Assembly (NCBI GenBank): GCA_041674465.1
Contig: JBAYVV010000027.1
Location: 1 to 34,656 of the forward strand
Source of the DNA: JACRAR01 sp041674465
Lineage (GTDB): Bacteria > Pseudomonadota > Gammaproteobacteria > Burkholderiales > Rhodocyclaceae
Reading direction: 5' to 3'
DNA length: 34,656 nt
Of the stretch, positions 23,903 through 32,664 are shown piece by piece. The notes under the pieces are model-generated. The model did no database searches. It saw only the letters and a program-made list of their open reading frames with translations, and had not been told where the DNA came from. Numbering within the stretch: the first letter of the stretch is position 1; each line of letters starts with the position of its first letter. Made by a program: the position numbers and the translations under genes.

Positions 23903-24517
23903 CTAGACAGCGACGCGGCGAACCAGGAAGACTTCGGGATTCTGCCCATGTTCCAGCAGGATGCGCCGCACCCGCTCCTGCCACAACGCGCCGAATCGTT
24001 TTTCTTCCGCTGCGGACGCCGTACCGCCCAGGCTGCGCTGCATCAGACCCGACATGTCCGGGTCTGCGGGAATTTGCCTAAGGTTGGCAGCGACATCCAC
24101 TTGCGCCGCATTGTCCGTCCGCGTGAAGCGTATTTCGAGTGGTATGGCCGCATTGAAAACCAGCAGATTGCGCCGGTCGAAACGGCCGGCCAGCCCCTTG
24201 AATCCCGTGTCTCCCGCAGCACCAGTCAGCATGGCAACAACATTGGCGATCACGCCTGTGACGCCGCTCTGCCGATCGTCATGGAACTCGACGCGCAGCG
24301 CACCGCGCTCGGCAGGTTCCTCGCCGTACAGGGTCTTCAGTGCCTGGCAAGTCATCCAGTAGGCCGATGCCACCGTCGGACAGGAATGGCCAGCCAGTTT
24401 GACGGCATCGAGATAGGTATATTCAATGATGCCGTCTTCAACAGCACCGAGAAATTGCGCCAGAGGATCGCGCAATCGCAAGCGTGGAACGGCATCAAAA
24501 AACGGTGGATAGCGCAT
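23903..24517 (-). CDS. FmdE-like protein
   Basis: A 204-residue protein that resembles the FmdE family, named for a gene in methanogen formylmethanofuran dehydrogenase operons but widespread in bacteria. The N-terminal YTYLDAVKLAGHSCPTVASAY contains the GHxCP motif that marks the family and may bind metal. DRQSGVTGVIANVVAMLTGAAG and GFKGLAGRFDRRNLL follow. Its role in bacteria is not known; molybdenum or one-carbon metabolism has been suggested for the family from context alone. No such genes surround it here. The ATG at 24517 has GGAG about ten bases upstream. It converges on ctaA with seven bases between. Confidence 0.7.
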   Translation of the reverse strand: MRYPPFFDAVPRLRLRDPLAQFLGAVEDGIIEYTYLDAVKLAGHSCPTVASAYWMTCQALKTLYGEEPAERGALRVEFHDDRQSGVTGVIANVVAMLTGAAGDTGFKGLAGRFDRRNLLVFNAAIPLEIRFTRTDNAAQVDVAANLRQIPADPDMSGLMQRSLGGTASAAEEKRFGALWQERVRRILLEHGQNPEVFLVRRVAV

Positions 24518-24617
24518 GGTTTGCTTTCTCCGTAAGCGGACAAGGGTTGCTAACTTGTTGGATAATAACCGCCTTGGCAGGAAGTTGTTCCGTTGTTAAT
24601 CGATTCAAGGAGAACCC

Positions 24618-25085
24618 ATGAGAGCCGCAATTTCATGCCTGCTTGTTGTTCTGCTGACGGCATTGCCGGTTGCTGCCCAGGAAACTCAGGAAGTTTCGAC
24701 GTCTGCCGAGATCATCGCCCCGCGGCAGGGGCTCACCTTTGTCGATCTTAAGCTGTTCGACGCCAAGCTCTCGCAGGAACTCAACAGCGGCAAGGATCGC
24801 GTCGAAGTCGAAATGTCCGGCAAAGTGCCTCTCAACGACATTCCGGAGCGGATCGACAAGTGGGTATCTCGTGTCGGCGAGCAGGGCAGCGTCGAAATAC
24901 GCGAGGTTCCACGCACGCGCATGGTGATATTCAGCCTGCTGCCGATGATCTTCTCGGCATTCCAGTCGACCAGCGAGGAGCGCATGCTCGAACCTGCGAA
25001 ATATTACAACGCCAGCATTCTTTACCGTCGCGATGCCAACGGCGAATCCAGCATCGAGCGCATCGTTTTCACGCGCAAGAAATAA
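24618..25085 (+). CDS. Small secreted protein of unknown function
   Basis: A 155-residue protein that I do not recognise. Residues 1-20 are a signal peptide (basic start, hydrophobic LLVVLLTALPVAA, AQ junction), so the mature part is periplasmic. The remainder is charged, with a short hydrophobic stretch (MVIFSLLPMIFSAF) at about 98-111. That stretch could be a transmembrane helix or buried core. A strong site, AAGGAG, lies six bases before the ATG. It is followed by the DUF4337 gene after 35 bases, so the two may form an operon. The 100-base gap upstream separates it from the divergent FmdE-like gene. Confidence 0.8.
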   Translation: MRAAISCLLVVLLTALPVAAQETQEVSTSAEIIAPRQGLTFVDLKLFDAKLSQELNSGKDRVEVEMSGKVPLNDIPERIDKWVSRVGEQGSVEIREVPRTRMVIFSLLPMIFSAFQSTSEERMLEPAKYYNASILYRRDANGESSIERIVFTRKK

Positions 25086-25120
25086 ACGCATTTTCAAATC
25101 ATCGTCAGGGAGCATCACCC

Positions 25121-25678
25121 ATGTCAGGAGCTGCAGGTCACATCGATCCCGCCAACAAAAAGATAGCCTTGCTGATCGCTTTGCTGGCGCTGGTGTTGGC
25201 ATTTTCCGAAACCCTCGGCAAGGCGGCGCAAACGACGGCTCTGAGCAAAAACATCGAGGCGGCCAATCTCTGGTCTTTTTACCAGGCCAAGAGCATCCGC
25301 CAGACTACGCTGCGGACAGCTGCGGAACAAATGGTGGCACAGGCAGGATCAAATGAAACGGGTGCGCTCAAAGCACAGATCGAGGCCTGGCGAAAAACTG
25401 TGGCGCGCTACGACAGCGAACCGGAAACAAGGGAAGGACGCAAGGAGCTCGCCGAACGCGCCAAGGAAGCCGAAGCCAGGCGCGACCACGAAATGGCCGC
25501 CTACCATCAGTATGAGATTGCCTCCGCCGCCGTGCAGATCGCCATAGTCCTGGCCTCGGCAACCATCATCACCGGCATCGGTGCATTAGCCTGGATCTCA
25601 GGCGGTCTTGGCGTGGTGGGTGTGGTTTTTTGCCTGGTCGGCTTTTTCATGCCGACGGCTATTCACTTAGTCGGCTAG
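25121..25678 (+). CDS. DUF4337 membrane protein
   Basis: A 185-residue membrane protein of family DUF4337. One hydrophobic segment is near the N-terminus (about 14-32, IALLIALLALVLAFSETLG). A long charged helical region rich in Lys, Glu and Arg follows (about 60-130). Two hydrophobic segments lie at the C-terminus (IAIVLASATIITGIGAL and GVVGVVFCLVGFFM). The stretch LWSFYQAKSIRQTTLRTA is typical of the family. AGGGAG lies nine bases before the ATG at 25121; the longer open frame from 24860 overlaps the preceding gene and is not the start. Function is unknown. Its last four bases overlap the stop of the convergent crotonase gene. Confidence 0.88.
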   Translation: MSGAAGHIDPANKKIALLIALLALVLAFSETLGKAAQTTALSKNIEAANLWSFYQAKSIRQTTLRTAAEQMVAQAGSNETGALKAQIEAWRKTVARYDSEPETREGRKELAERAKEAEARRDHEMAAYHQYEIASAAVQIAIVLASATIITGIGALAWISGGLGVVGVVFCLVGFFMPTAIHLVG

Positions 25679-26463
25679 CGACCGGTAAATCGCGGCCGGC
25701 GTTTTTCCAGAAAAGCGGCCAGCCCCTCGCGATAGTCCGAACTGTCGAGGTAGGCAAAGTTTTCCAGCACCTCGGCAGGACGCAGCGGCGAAGAATCTTG
25801 TGCCAGGCGGCGCACCAGTTGCTTGTGGAACCGCGCCACCAGCGGCGCGCCCGAAGCGATGCGCTTGGCCGTGGCATAGGCTTCCTCGACAACCTGGGCA
25901 TCTGCCGTTACCCGCGTCACCAAACCCTTGGCAAAGGCTTCCTGGGCTGTCAGCAGGCGACCTTCCAGCAATATCTCCAGCGTCGTCGCCGTTCCGGCAA
26001 GCGCCAGCAAACCACGCAATTCGCTGTGCGCCATTGAAAATCCGAGCTTCATGATCGGCGCACCGAAACTTGCCGATTCCCCGGCGATGCGCAAATCGCA
26101 TTGGGCTGCGATCTCCAGTCCACCGCCAACGCAAGGCCCCTGAATCAGGGCAACACAGGGATGGCGGCAGGTGGTGATGCTCTCCAATGCGGCGGCCACC
26201 CATTCACCGTGATAAACCTGAGCTTGAGCGTAGTTGTCACGCAGCGTCAGAAATTCCTCGATGTCGCCACCGGCCGCGAAAGTCTCGCCTGCTCCGCGGA
26301 GCAATACACAGCGCAAGGTTTCGTCAGCATCCAGGGCATTCATGGCGAGCTTCAATTCGCGCCACATCGAAGCCGTGATGGCATTAAGTCTGTCCGGATT
26401 GCTCAGGGTGACGGTGGCAATGCCAGTCTGCGCTTCAGTCTGACTGAGAATTTGCGGCTTCAT
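25675..26463 (-). CDS. Enoyl-CoA hydratase/isomerase (crotonase) family protein
   Basis: A 262-residue crotonase-fold enzyme acting on an acyl-CoA thioester. The oxyanion hole is formed by FAAGGDIEEF (about residues 62-71) and GPCVGGGLEIAAQCD, as in the family. The first catalytic glutamate (in GGGLE) is present. At the second glutamate position, FGxPE in hydratases, this protein has FGAPIMKLG, so true hydratase activity is doubtful. Alternatives in the family are isomerases, decarboxylases or thioesterases. A methylmalonyl-CoA or related decarboxylase would suit the neighbours, but nothing in the sequence proves it. The start overlaps the GntR regulator stop as ATGA (26460-26463), so they form an operon. 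Confidence 0.88.
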   Translation of the reverse strand: MKPQILSQTEAQTGIATVTLSNPDRLNAITASMWRELKLAMNALDADETLRCVLLRGAGETFAAGGDIEEFLTLRDNYAQAQVYHGEWVAAALESITTCRHPCVALIQGPCVGGGLEIAAQCDLRIAGESASFGAPIMKLGFSMAHSELRGLLALAGTATTLEILLEGRLLTAQEAFAKGLVTRVTADAQVVEEAYATAKRIASGAPLVARFHKQLVRRLAQDSSPLRPAEVLENFAYLDSSDYREGLAAFLEKRRPRFTGR

Positions 26464-27131
26464 GACGCACTGGTGTTCAACTTGCTAAGCGCCGCCCGTC
26501 CGGACAGGAGATGCTCGTGCATCAGTTGGCCGGCCTGATTGCCATCATGTTGCCTGATCGCCTTGAGGATGGCACGGTGCTCGGCCAGCGATTGCTTGAG
26601 CCGCCCCTCCAGACGCAACGAATCACGCCGCCTGAGTTTCAGCAGCTTGCGCGTCTCGTCGATCAACTGCGACAGCCAGCGATTGCCGGCAAGCTCCTGC
26701 AATGCCGCGTGAAAGTCATGATTGGCTTCAAAAAACCGGTCTGCGTCGCCTTTTCTCGCACTCTCCTCAAGCCGCTCATGAATCGCCGTGAGACGCAACT
26801 GATCACCTTCATCGGCATGCTGCGTCGCCAGGGCGGCACAGCGACCTTCAAGCAGGGCGATCACCGGAAATATTTCGTCCAGATCCTCTTCGGACAATTC
26901 CGTGACATAGCAGCCGCGACGCGGCTTGAGCATCACCAGTCCTTCGGCGGCCAATACCTTCAGGGCCTCACGCAGCGGCGTGCGCGAAATGCCGTACTCC
27001 TGCGCCAGCGTCTGTTCGTCGAGCCAGCTGCCGGGCGGCAACTGGTGGGCAAAAATGCGCGCTCGCAAGCGCTCGGCGACTTGCTGGTAGAGCGCGGCCG
27101 GGGCAATGCTGAATTCCGATCTTGCATTCAT
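26460..27131 (-). CDS. GntR family transcriptional regulator, FCD (FadR) subfamily
   Basis: A 223-residue DNA-binding regulator. Residues 10-75 are a winged helix (LYQQVAERLRARIF, WLDEQTLAQEYGISRTPLREALKVL). The FCD ligand-binding domain follows, with the metal-binding histidines expected from NHDFHAAL, LAEHRAILKAI and LMHEHLL. Start chosen at 27131 (MNARSEFSIAPAALYQQ); a longer frame reaches 27170 without support. It is divergent from the methylmalonyl-CoA mutase gene across 98 bases, a layout typical of a local regulator acting on both sides. By analogy it may sense propionyl-CoA, methylmalonyl-CoA or another acyl-CoA, but the ligand is unknown. Confidence 0.92.
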   Translation of the reverse strand: MNARSEFSIAPAALYQQVAERLRARIFAHQLPPGSWLDEQTLAQEYGISRTPLREALKVLAAEGLVMLKPRRGCYVTELSEEDLDEIFPVIALLEGRCAALATQHADEGDQLRLTAIHERLEESARKGDADRFFEANHDFHAALQELAGNRWLSQLIDETRKLLKLRRRDSLRLEGRLKQSLAEHRAILKAIRQHDGNQAGQLMHEHLLSGRAALSKLNTSAS

Positions 27132-27139
27132 AATTATGG

Positions 27140-27148
27140 ATACAGTAT
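27140..27148. promoter_or_regulatory. ATACAGTAT dyad, possible GntR operator
   Basis: A nine-base perfect dyad (ATAC-A-GTAT) sits nine bases upstream of the GntR start in the 98-base divergent region. FCD-type GntR regulators often bind short palindromes with ATAC/GTAT-like arms. It is short enough to occur by chance. No well-spaced promoter could be assigned. Confidence 0.3.
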
Positions 27149-27229
27149 TATGTTGCTTGGATGATGTCAAGCAGCACTCGGCAAGCTCAAGTAAAGAGTA
27201 CAGTTTGCCGAATTCGGAAAGGGCAATTC

Positions 27230-29395
27230 ATGTGCAAATACCCGGAAGTCAAAGTTCCCCCTCTGGAGTCCTGGACCAAGGCGGCTGCCAAGTCGGCGCC
27301 GGATGGCGATGTGGGCCGTCTGGGCTGGAACACCCCCGAAGGCATCGTCGTCAAACCTCTCTACACCAAAGCCGACAGCGAGGGTTTGCCGTTCGCCGAC
27401 ACCTTGCCCGGCTTCGAGCCCTTTGTCCGCGGCCCGCAGGCCACGATGTATGCAGTGCGGCCATGGACCATCCGCCAGTACGCCGGCTTCTCCACCGCCG
27501 AGGCCTCCAACGCCTTTTACCGCAAGGCCCTTGCTGGCGGCGGCCAGGGCGTCTCGGTGGCCTTCGACCTCGCCACGCACCGCGGCTACGACTCCGATCA
27601 TCCACGCGTCACGGGCGATGTCGGCAAGGCCGGGGTGGCGATCGATTCGGTCGAGGACATGAAAATCCTCTTCGACGGCATCCCGCTCGACAAGGTCTCG
27701 GTGTCGATGACCATGAACGGTGCCGTGCTACCGGTGTTGGCCGGTTACATCGTCGCCGCCGAAGAGCAGGGCGTCAAGCAGGCGCAGCTCTCGGGCACCA
27801 TCCAGAACGACATTCTCAAGGAGTTCATGGTCCGCAACACCTACATCTATCCGCCCGAACCATCGATGCGCATCATCGCCGACATCATCGGCTACACCGC
27901 GCAGCACATGCCCAAGTTCAACTCGATCTCGATCTCCGGCTATCACATCCAGGAAGCCGGGGCGACGCAGGCGCTGGAACTCGCGCTGACCCTGGCCGAT
28001 GGCCAGGAATATGTGCGCACCGCGCTGGCCAGCGGCATGGACGTAGACGGCTTCGCCGGTCGCCTGTCGTTCTTCTTCGGCATCGGCATGAACTTCTACC
28101 TCGAGGTCGCCAAGCTGCGCGCGGCGCGCCTGTTGTGGTGGCGCATCATGAAAAGCTTCAACGCGAAGAATCCGAAATCGCTGATGCTGCGCACTCACTG
28201 CCAGACTTCGGGCTGGTCGCTGACCATGCAGGATCCATACAACAACGTGGTGCGTACCACCATTGAAGCGATGGCGGCGGTGTTCGGCGGCACCCAGAGT
28301 CTGCACACCAATTCGCTCGACGAGGCGATCGCGCTGCCCACCGAATTTTCATCGCGCATTGCGCGCAACACCCAGCTTATCCTGCAGGAAGAAACCCACA
28401 TCACCAGTGTCGTTGATCCCTGGGCCGGCTCCTACATGATGGAAAAACTGACGCAGGAAATTGCCGACCAGGCCTGGGCGATCATCGAGGAAGTCGAACA
28501 GATGGGCGGCATGACCAAGGCCGTGGCCTCGGGCTGGGCCAAGCTCAAGATCGAGGAATGCGCGGCACAGAAGCAGGCGCGCATCGACTCGGGCCAGGAC
28601 GTGATCGTCGGGGTCAACAAATACACGCTCGACAAGGAAGAGGAAATCGAATTCCTCGATGTCGACAACCATGCCGTACGCGAAGCACAAATCGAACGGC
28701 TGCTGCGCATCCGCGCCAGCCGCAGCCAGCCGGCCGTGGATGCGGCATTGACGGCGCTGACCGAAGCCGCCAGGAGTGGGAAGGGCAATCTGCTCGAGCT
28801 TGCAGTCCAGGCCAGCCGTGTGCGCGCCAGCGTCGGCGAGATTTCCGACGCACTGGAAAACGCCTGGGGCCGTCATCGTGCCACCAATCAGGTGGTTTCG
28901 GGCGTATATGGCGCCACTTTCGACAAGGATCCGGACTGGATGGACATCAAACAGCAAATCGAGGTTTTCGCCGCCGCCGAAGGGCGCCGCCCGCGCATCA
29001 TGGTCGCCAAGCTCGGCCAGGACGGCCACGACCGCGGCGCCAAAGTGGTCGCCACGGCCTTCGCCGATCTCGGCTTCGACGTGGATATCGGTCCGCTGTT
29101 CCAGACGCCGGAAGAAGCCGCACGCCAGGCGGTGGAAAATGATGTCCATGCCATCGGCGTATCGACGCTGGCGGCCGGGCACAAGACGCTGGTGCCGGCG
29201 CTGGTGAAAGCGCTCAAGGAACAGGGTGCCGGCGACATCGTGGTGTTCGTCGGCGGCGTGGTGCCGCCGCAGGATTACGAGTTCCTCTACCAGGCCGGCG
29301 CCAAGGGCATCTTTGGCCCCGGTACACCGATACCACATTGTGCTCATGAAGTGCTGCGGGCGATCCGCGCTGTGCATGCGCCAGCCAGCACATAG
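27230..29395 (+). CDS. Methylmalonyl-CoA mutase, single-chain
   Basis: A 721-residue adenosylcobalamin-dependent enzyme that converts (R)-methylmalonyl-CoA to succinyl-CoA. The catalytic barrel is recognisable from TMYAVRPWTIRQYAGFSTAE, VAFDLATHRGYDSDHPRV and SVSMTMNGAVLP. The C-terminal B12 domain has GQDGHDRGAKV (the cobalt-binding histidine), GVSTLAAGHKTLVPAL and FVGGVVPPQDY. Length and single-chain form match the homodimeric or alpha-type enzyme. The ATG at 27230 is preceded by GGAAAGGG; an upstream frame from 27161 lacks support. It is the first gene of the rightward propionate operon, but its usual partner meaB is pushed away by an inserted toxin-antitoxin-like pair. No epimerase gene is present. 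The 132-base gap to the next gene shows no gene. Confidence 0.97.
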   Translation: MCKYPEVKVPPLESWTKAAAKSAPDGDVGRLGWNTPEGIVVKPLYTKADSEGLPFADTLPGFEPFVRGPQATMYAVRPWTIRQYAGFSTAEASNAFYRKALAGGGQGVSVAFDLATHRGYDSDHPRVTGDVGKAGVAIDSVEDMKILFDGIPLDKVSVSMTMNGAVLPVLAGYIVAAEEQGVKQAQLSGTIQNDILKEFMVRNTYIYPPEPSMRIIADIIGYTAQHMPKFNSISISGYHIQEAGATQALELALTLADGQEYVRTALASGMDVDGFAGRLSFFFGIGMNFYLEVAKLRAARLLWWRIMKSFNAKNPKSLMLRTHCQTSGWSLTMQDPYNNVVRTTIEAMAAVFGGTQSLHTNSLDEAIALPTEFSSRIARNTQLILQEETHITSVVDPWAGSYMMEKLTQEIADQAWAIIEEVEQMGGMTKAVASGWAKLKIEECAAQKQARIDSGQDVIVGVNKYTLDKEEEIEFLDVDNHAVREAQIERLLRIRASRSQPAVDAALTALTEAARSGKGNLLELAVQASRVRASVGEISDALENAWGRHRATNQVVSGVYGATFDKDPDWMDIKQQIEVFAAAEGRRPRIMVAKLGQDGHDRGAKVVATAFADLGFDVDIGPLFQTPEEAARQAVENDVHAIGVSTLAAGHKTLVPALVKALKEQGAGDIVVFVGGVVPPQDYEFLYQAGAKGIFGPGTPIPHCAHEVLRAIRAVHAPAST

Positions 29396-29527
29396 ACGCA
29401 AAGACGGTTTCCTGCCGGGGACTACCAATGAGTTGGGTTAAATCTCCTGTTCTTGCTGGCATCCATGCACGTACGCAGGAGGTCTGGAAAGTTTTAAGAA
29501 CTAAATTTGCACATGGAGGACTTCATA

Positions 29528-29758
29528 ATGAACAGCCCACTGCTTGAGCGCATCACCCTCGAAGCCGGCAAGCGCGGCGGCAAGCCCTGTGTTCGCAATA
29601 TGCGCATCACTGTATATGACGTCCTTGGCTGGCTGGCTTCCGGCATGACACAGGAAGAAATTATTGCCGATTACCCTGAGCTTGAAATTGAGGATATTCA
29701 AGCCTGCCTAGCTTTTGCAGCGGATCGAGAACGCCACATGGTGCGCGTTGCAGCGTGA
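29528..29758 (+). CDS. DUF433 domain protein, probable antitoxin
   Basis: A 76-residue DUF433 protein (RITLEAGKRGGKPCVRNMRITVYDVLGWLASGM in its well-known segments GKPCVRNMRITV and DVLGWLASGM, then EEIIADYPELEIEDIQACLAFA). DUF433 proteins have a winged-helix-like fold and are widely predicted to be antitoxins paired with DUF5615 PIN-like toxins. GGAGG lies eight bases before the ATG at 29528. Its stop overlaps the toxin start (GTGA, 29755-29758). The antitoxin function is inferred from the pairing. Confidence 0.88.
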   Translation: MNSPLLERITLEAGKRGGKPCVRNMRITVYDVLGWLASGMTQEEIIADYPELEIEDIQACLAFAADRERHMVRVAA

Positions 29759-30087
29759 AACTGCTTCTCGATCAGAATCTTTCTCGGCGCTTATTGCCCA
29801 TGTTGGAGGCGGCCTTCCCGGGTTCCAGTCAGATTCAACTATTGGGAATGGAAAGTGTCGCTGACATCGAGATTTGGTCTTACGCCAAGGCAAATGGCTG
29901 CGCTATTGTGACCAAGGACGCGGACTTTGTCGAAATGTCCGCGCTGTTTGGACATCCTCCTAAGGTTGTCTGGATCAATCTTGGCAACTTGCCCAATGCT
30001 ATGGTTATGAATCGGCTACTCAACCATGCATCAACCATCAGTGAGTTTCTTGCCGGCGAAGCGGATGGGGTGATGGAAATTGAGTGA
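29755..30087 (+). CDS. DUF5615 PIN-like protein, probable toxin
   Basis: A 110-residue PIN-fold protein of family DUF5615. It begins MKLLLDQNLSRRLLP, with the first acidic residue of the PIN site at D6, and has AIVTKDADFVEM with the D56/D58 pair and PPKVVWINLGN near the end of the core. PIN domains are metal-dependent ribonucleases, so a toxin role is likely. The start is GTG, overlapping the DUF433 stop. The pair is less rich in G+C (32 of 60 bases at 29881-29940) than the metabolic genes around it, which suggests insertion. Its last eight bases contain the TTG start of meaB, so the metabolic gene is now coupled to the toxin. Confidence 0.88.
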   Translation: MKLLLDQNLSRRLLPMLEAAFPGSSQIQLLGMESVADIEIWSYAKANGCAIVTKDADFVEMSALFGHPPKVVWINLGNLPNAMVMNRLLNHASTISEFLAGEADGVMEIE

Positions 30088-31087
30088 AATTGGCCAACAG
30101 CCGGCCGGCGAGCTGCCGCACCCCGATGCACTGCTGGTGGCCGGTGTGCTGTCCCGCCAGCGCCGCCCGCTGGCCAAGGCAATCACTTTGATCGAATCGA
30201 CCCGCAGCGATCATCAGGCACGCGCGGAAAAGCTGCTGAACGCATTGCTGCCGCACAGCGGCCGCTCGATTCGCGTCGGCATCTCGGGCGTGCCGGGTGT
30301 CGGCAAATCGAGTTTCATCGAAGTGCTCGGCATGTTCCTGATCGAACGCGGGCATCGCCTGGCGGTGCTGGCGGTCGATCCCTCGTCGAGCATCAGCGGC
30401 GGTGCCATCCTTGGCGACAAGACACGCATGGAACAATTGAGCCAGCGCGAGGAAGCCTTCATCCGGCCGTCGCCCACCAGCGGCTCGCTCGGCGGCGTGG
30501 CGGAAAAGACCCGCGAGGCGATGCTGCTCTGTGAAGCGGCCGGCTACGACATCATCATTGTCGAAACGGTCGGTGTGGGTCAGTCGGAAACCGCGGTGGC
30601 CAACATGACTGACATCTTCGTCCTGCTGCAGTTGCCGAATGCCGGCGACGACTTGCAGGCAATCAAAAAGGGTATCGTCGAACTGGCCGACCTGGTGGTG
30701 TTCAACAAGGCGGACATCGATCCGCAAGCCGCCGACTTTGCCGCAGCCCAGATGAAAGCCGCGCTGCACATGTTGCATCCCGGATCCAGGCATTGGCAGC
30801 CGAAAGTATTGCAGGTCAGCGCAGCTAAAAAACAGGGCATCGAAGCCTTCTGGCAGGCGATCGAGGATTATCGGCAGGTCATGACACAAAGCGGGGAGTT
30901 CGTCACCAAGCGGCGCCACCAGGCGCTGGCATGGACCTGGTCCTTGATCGATGCCGGCCTGCGAGCCCGATTTCGCCATCATCCGAAGGTGCGCAACGCA
31001 CTGCCAGACCTGCTCGGCAGCATCGAACGGGGCGCGATTGCCCCGGCGCTTGCGGCACAGCAGTTGCTCGGTTATTTTCAGCAGTAA
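30080..31087 (+). CDS. meaB: Methylmalonyl-CoA mutase-associated GTPase MeaB
   Basis: A 335-residue G3E-class P-loop GTPase that escorts adenosylcobalamin into methylmalonyl-CoA mutase and protects it from inactivation. Motifs are Walker A GVPGVGKSSF, VDPSSSISGGAILGDKTRM, the switch region ETVGVGQSE, and VVFNKADID for guanine recognition. The start is TTG at 30080, inside the last codons of the DUF5615 gene; no ATG or GTG fits the frame nearby, and the upstream GGAA is only two bases away. Translation therefore probably depends on ribosomes finishing the toxin gene. In related genomes meaB normally follows the mutase gene directly. Confidence 0.95.
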   Translation: MSEIGQQPAGELPHPDALLVAGVLSRQRRPLAKAITLIESTRSDHQARAEKLLNALLPHSGRSIRVGISGVPGVGKSSFIEVLGMFLIERGHRLAVLAVDPSSSISGGAILGDKTRMEQLSQREEAFIRPSPTSGSLGGVAEKTREAMLLCEAAGYDIIIVETVGVGQSETAVANMTDIFVLLQLPNAGDDLQAIKKGIVELADLVVFNKADIDPQAADFAAAQMKAALHMLHPGSRHWQPKVLQVSAAKKQGIEAFWQAIEDYRQVMTQSGEFVTKRRHQALAWTWSLIDAGLRARFRHHPKVRNALPDLLGSIERGAIAPALAAQQLLGYFQQ

Positions 31088-31111
31088 AACGATTTTCAGG
31101 GAGACATTGCC

Positions 31112-32644
<1,533 letters not shown>

Positions 32645-32664
32645 GCGCCAAGGAGAAACCAACC

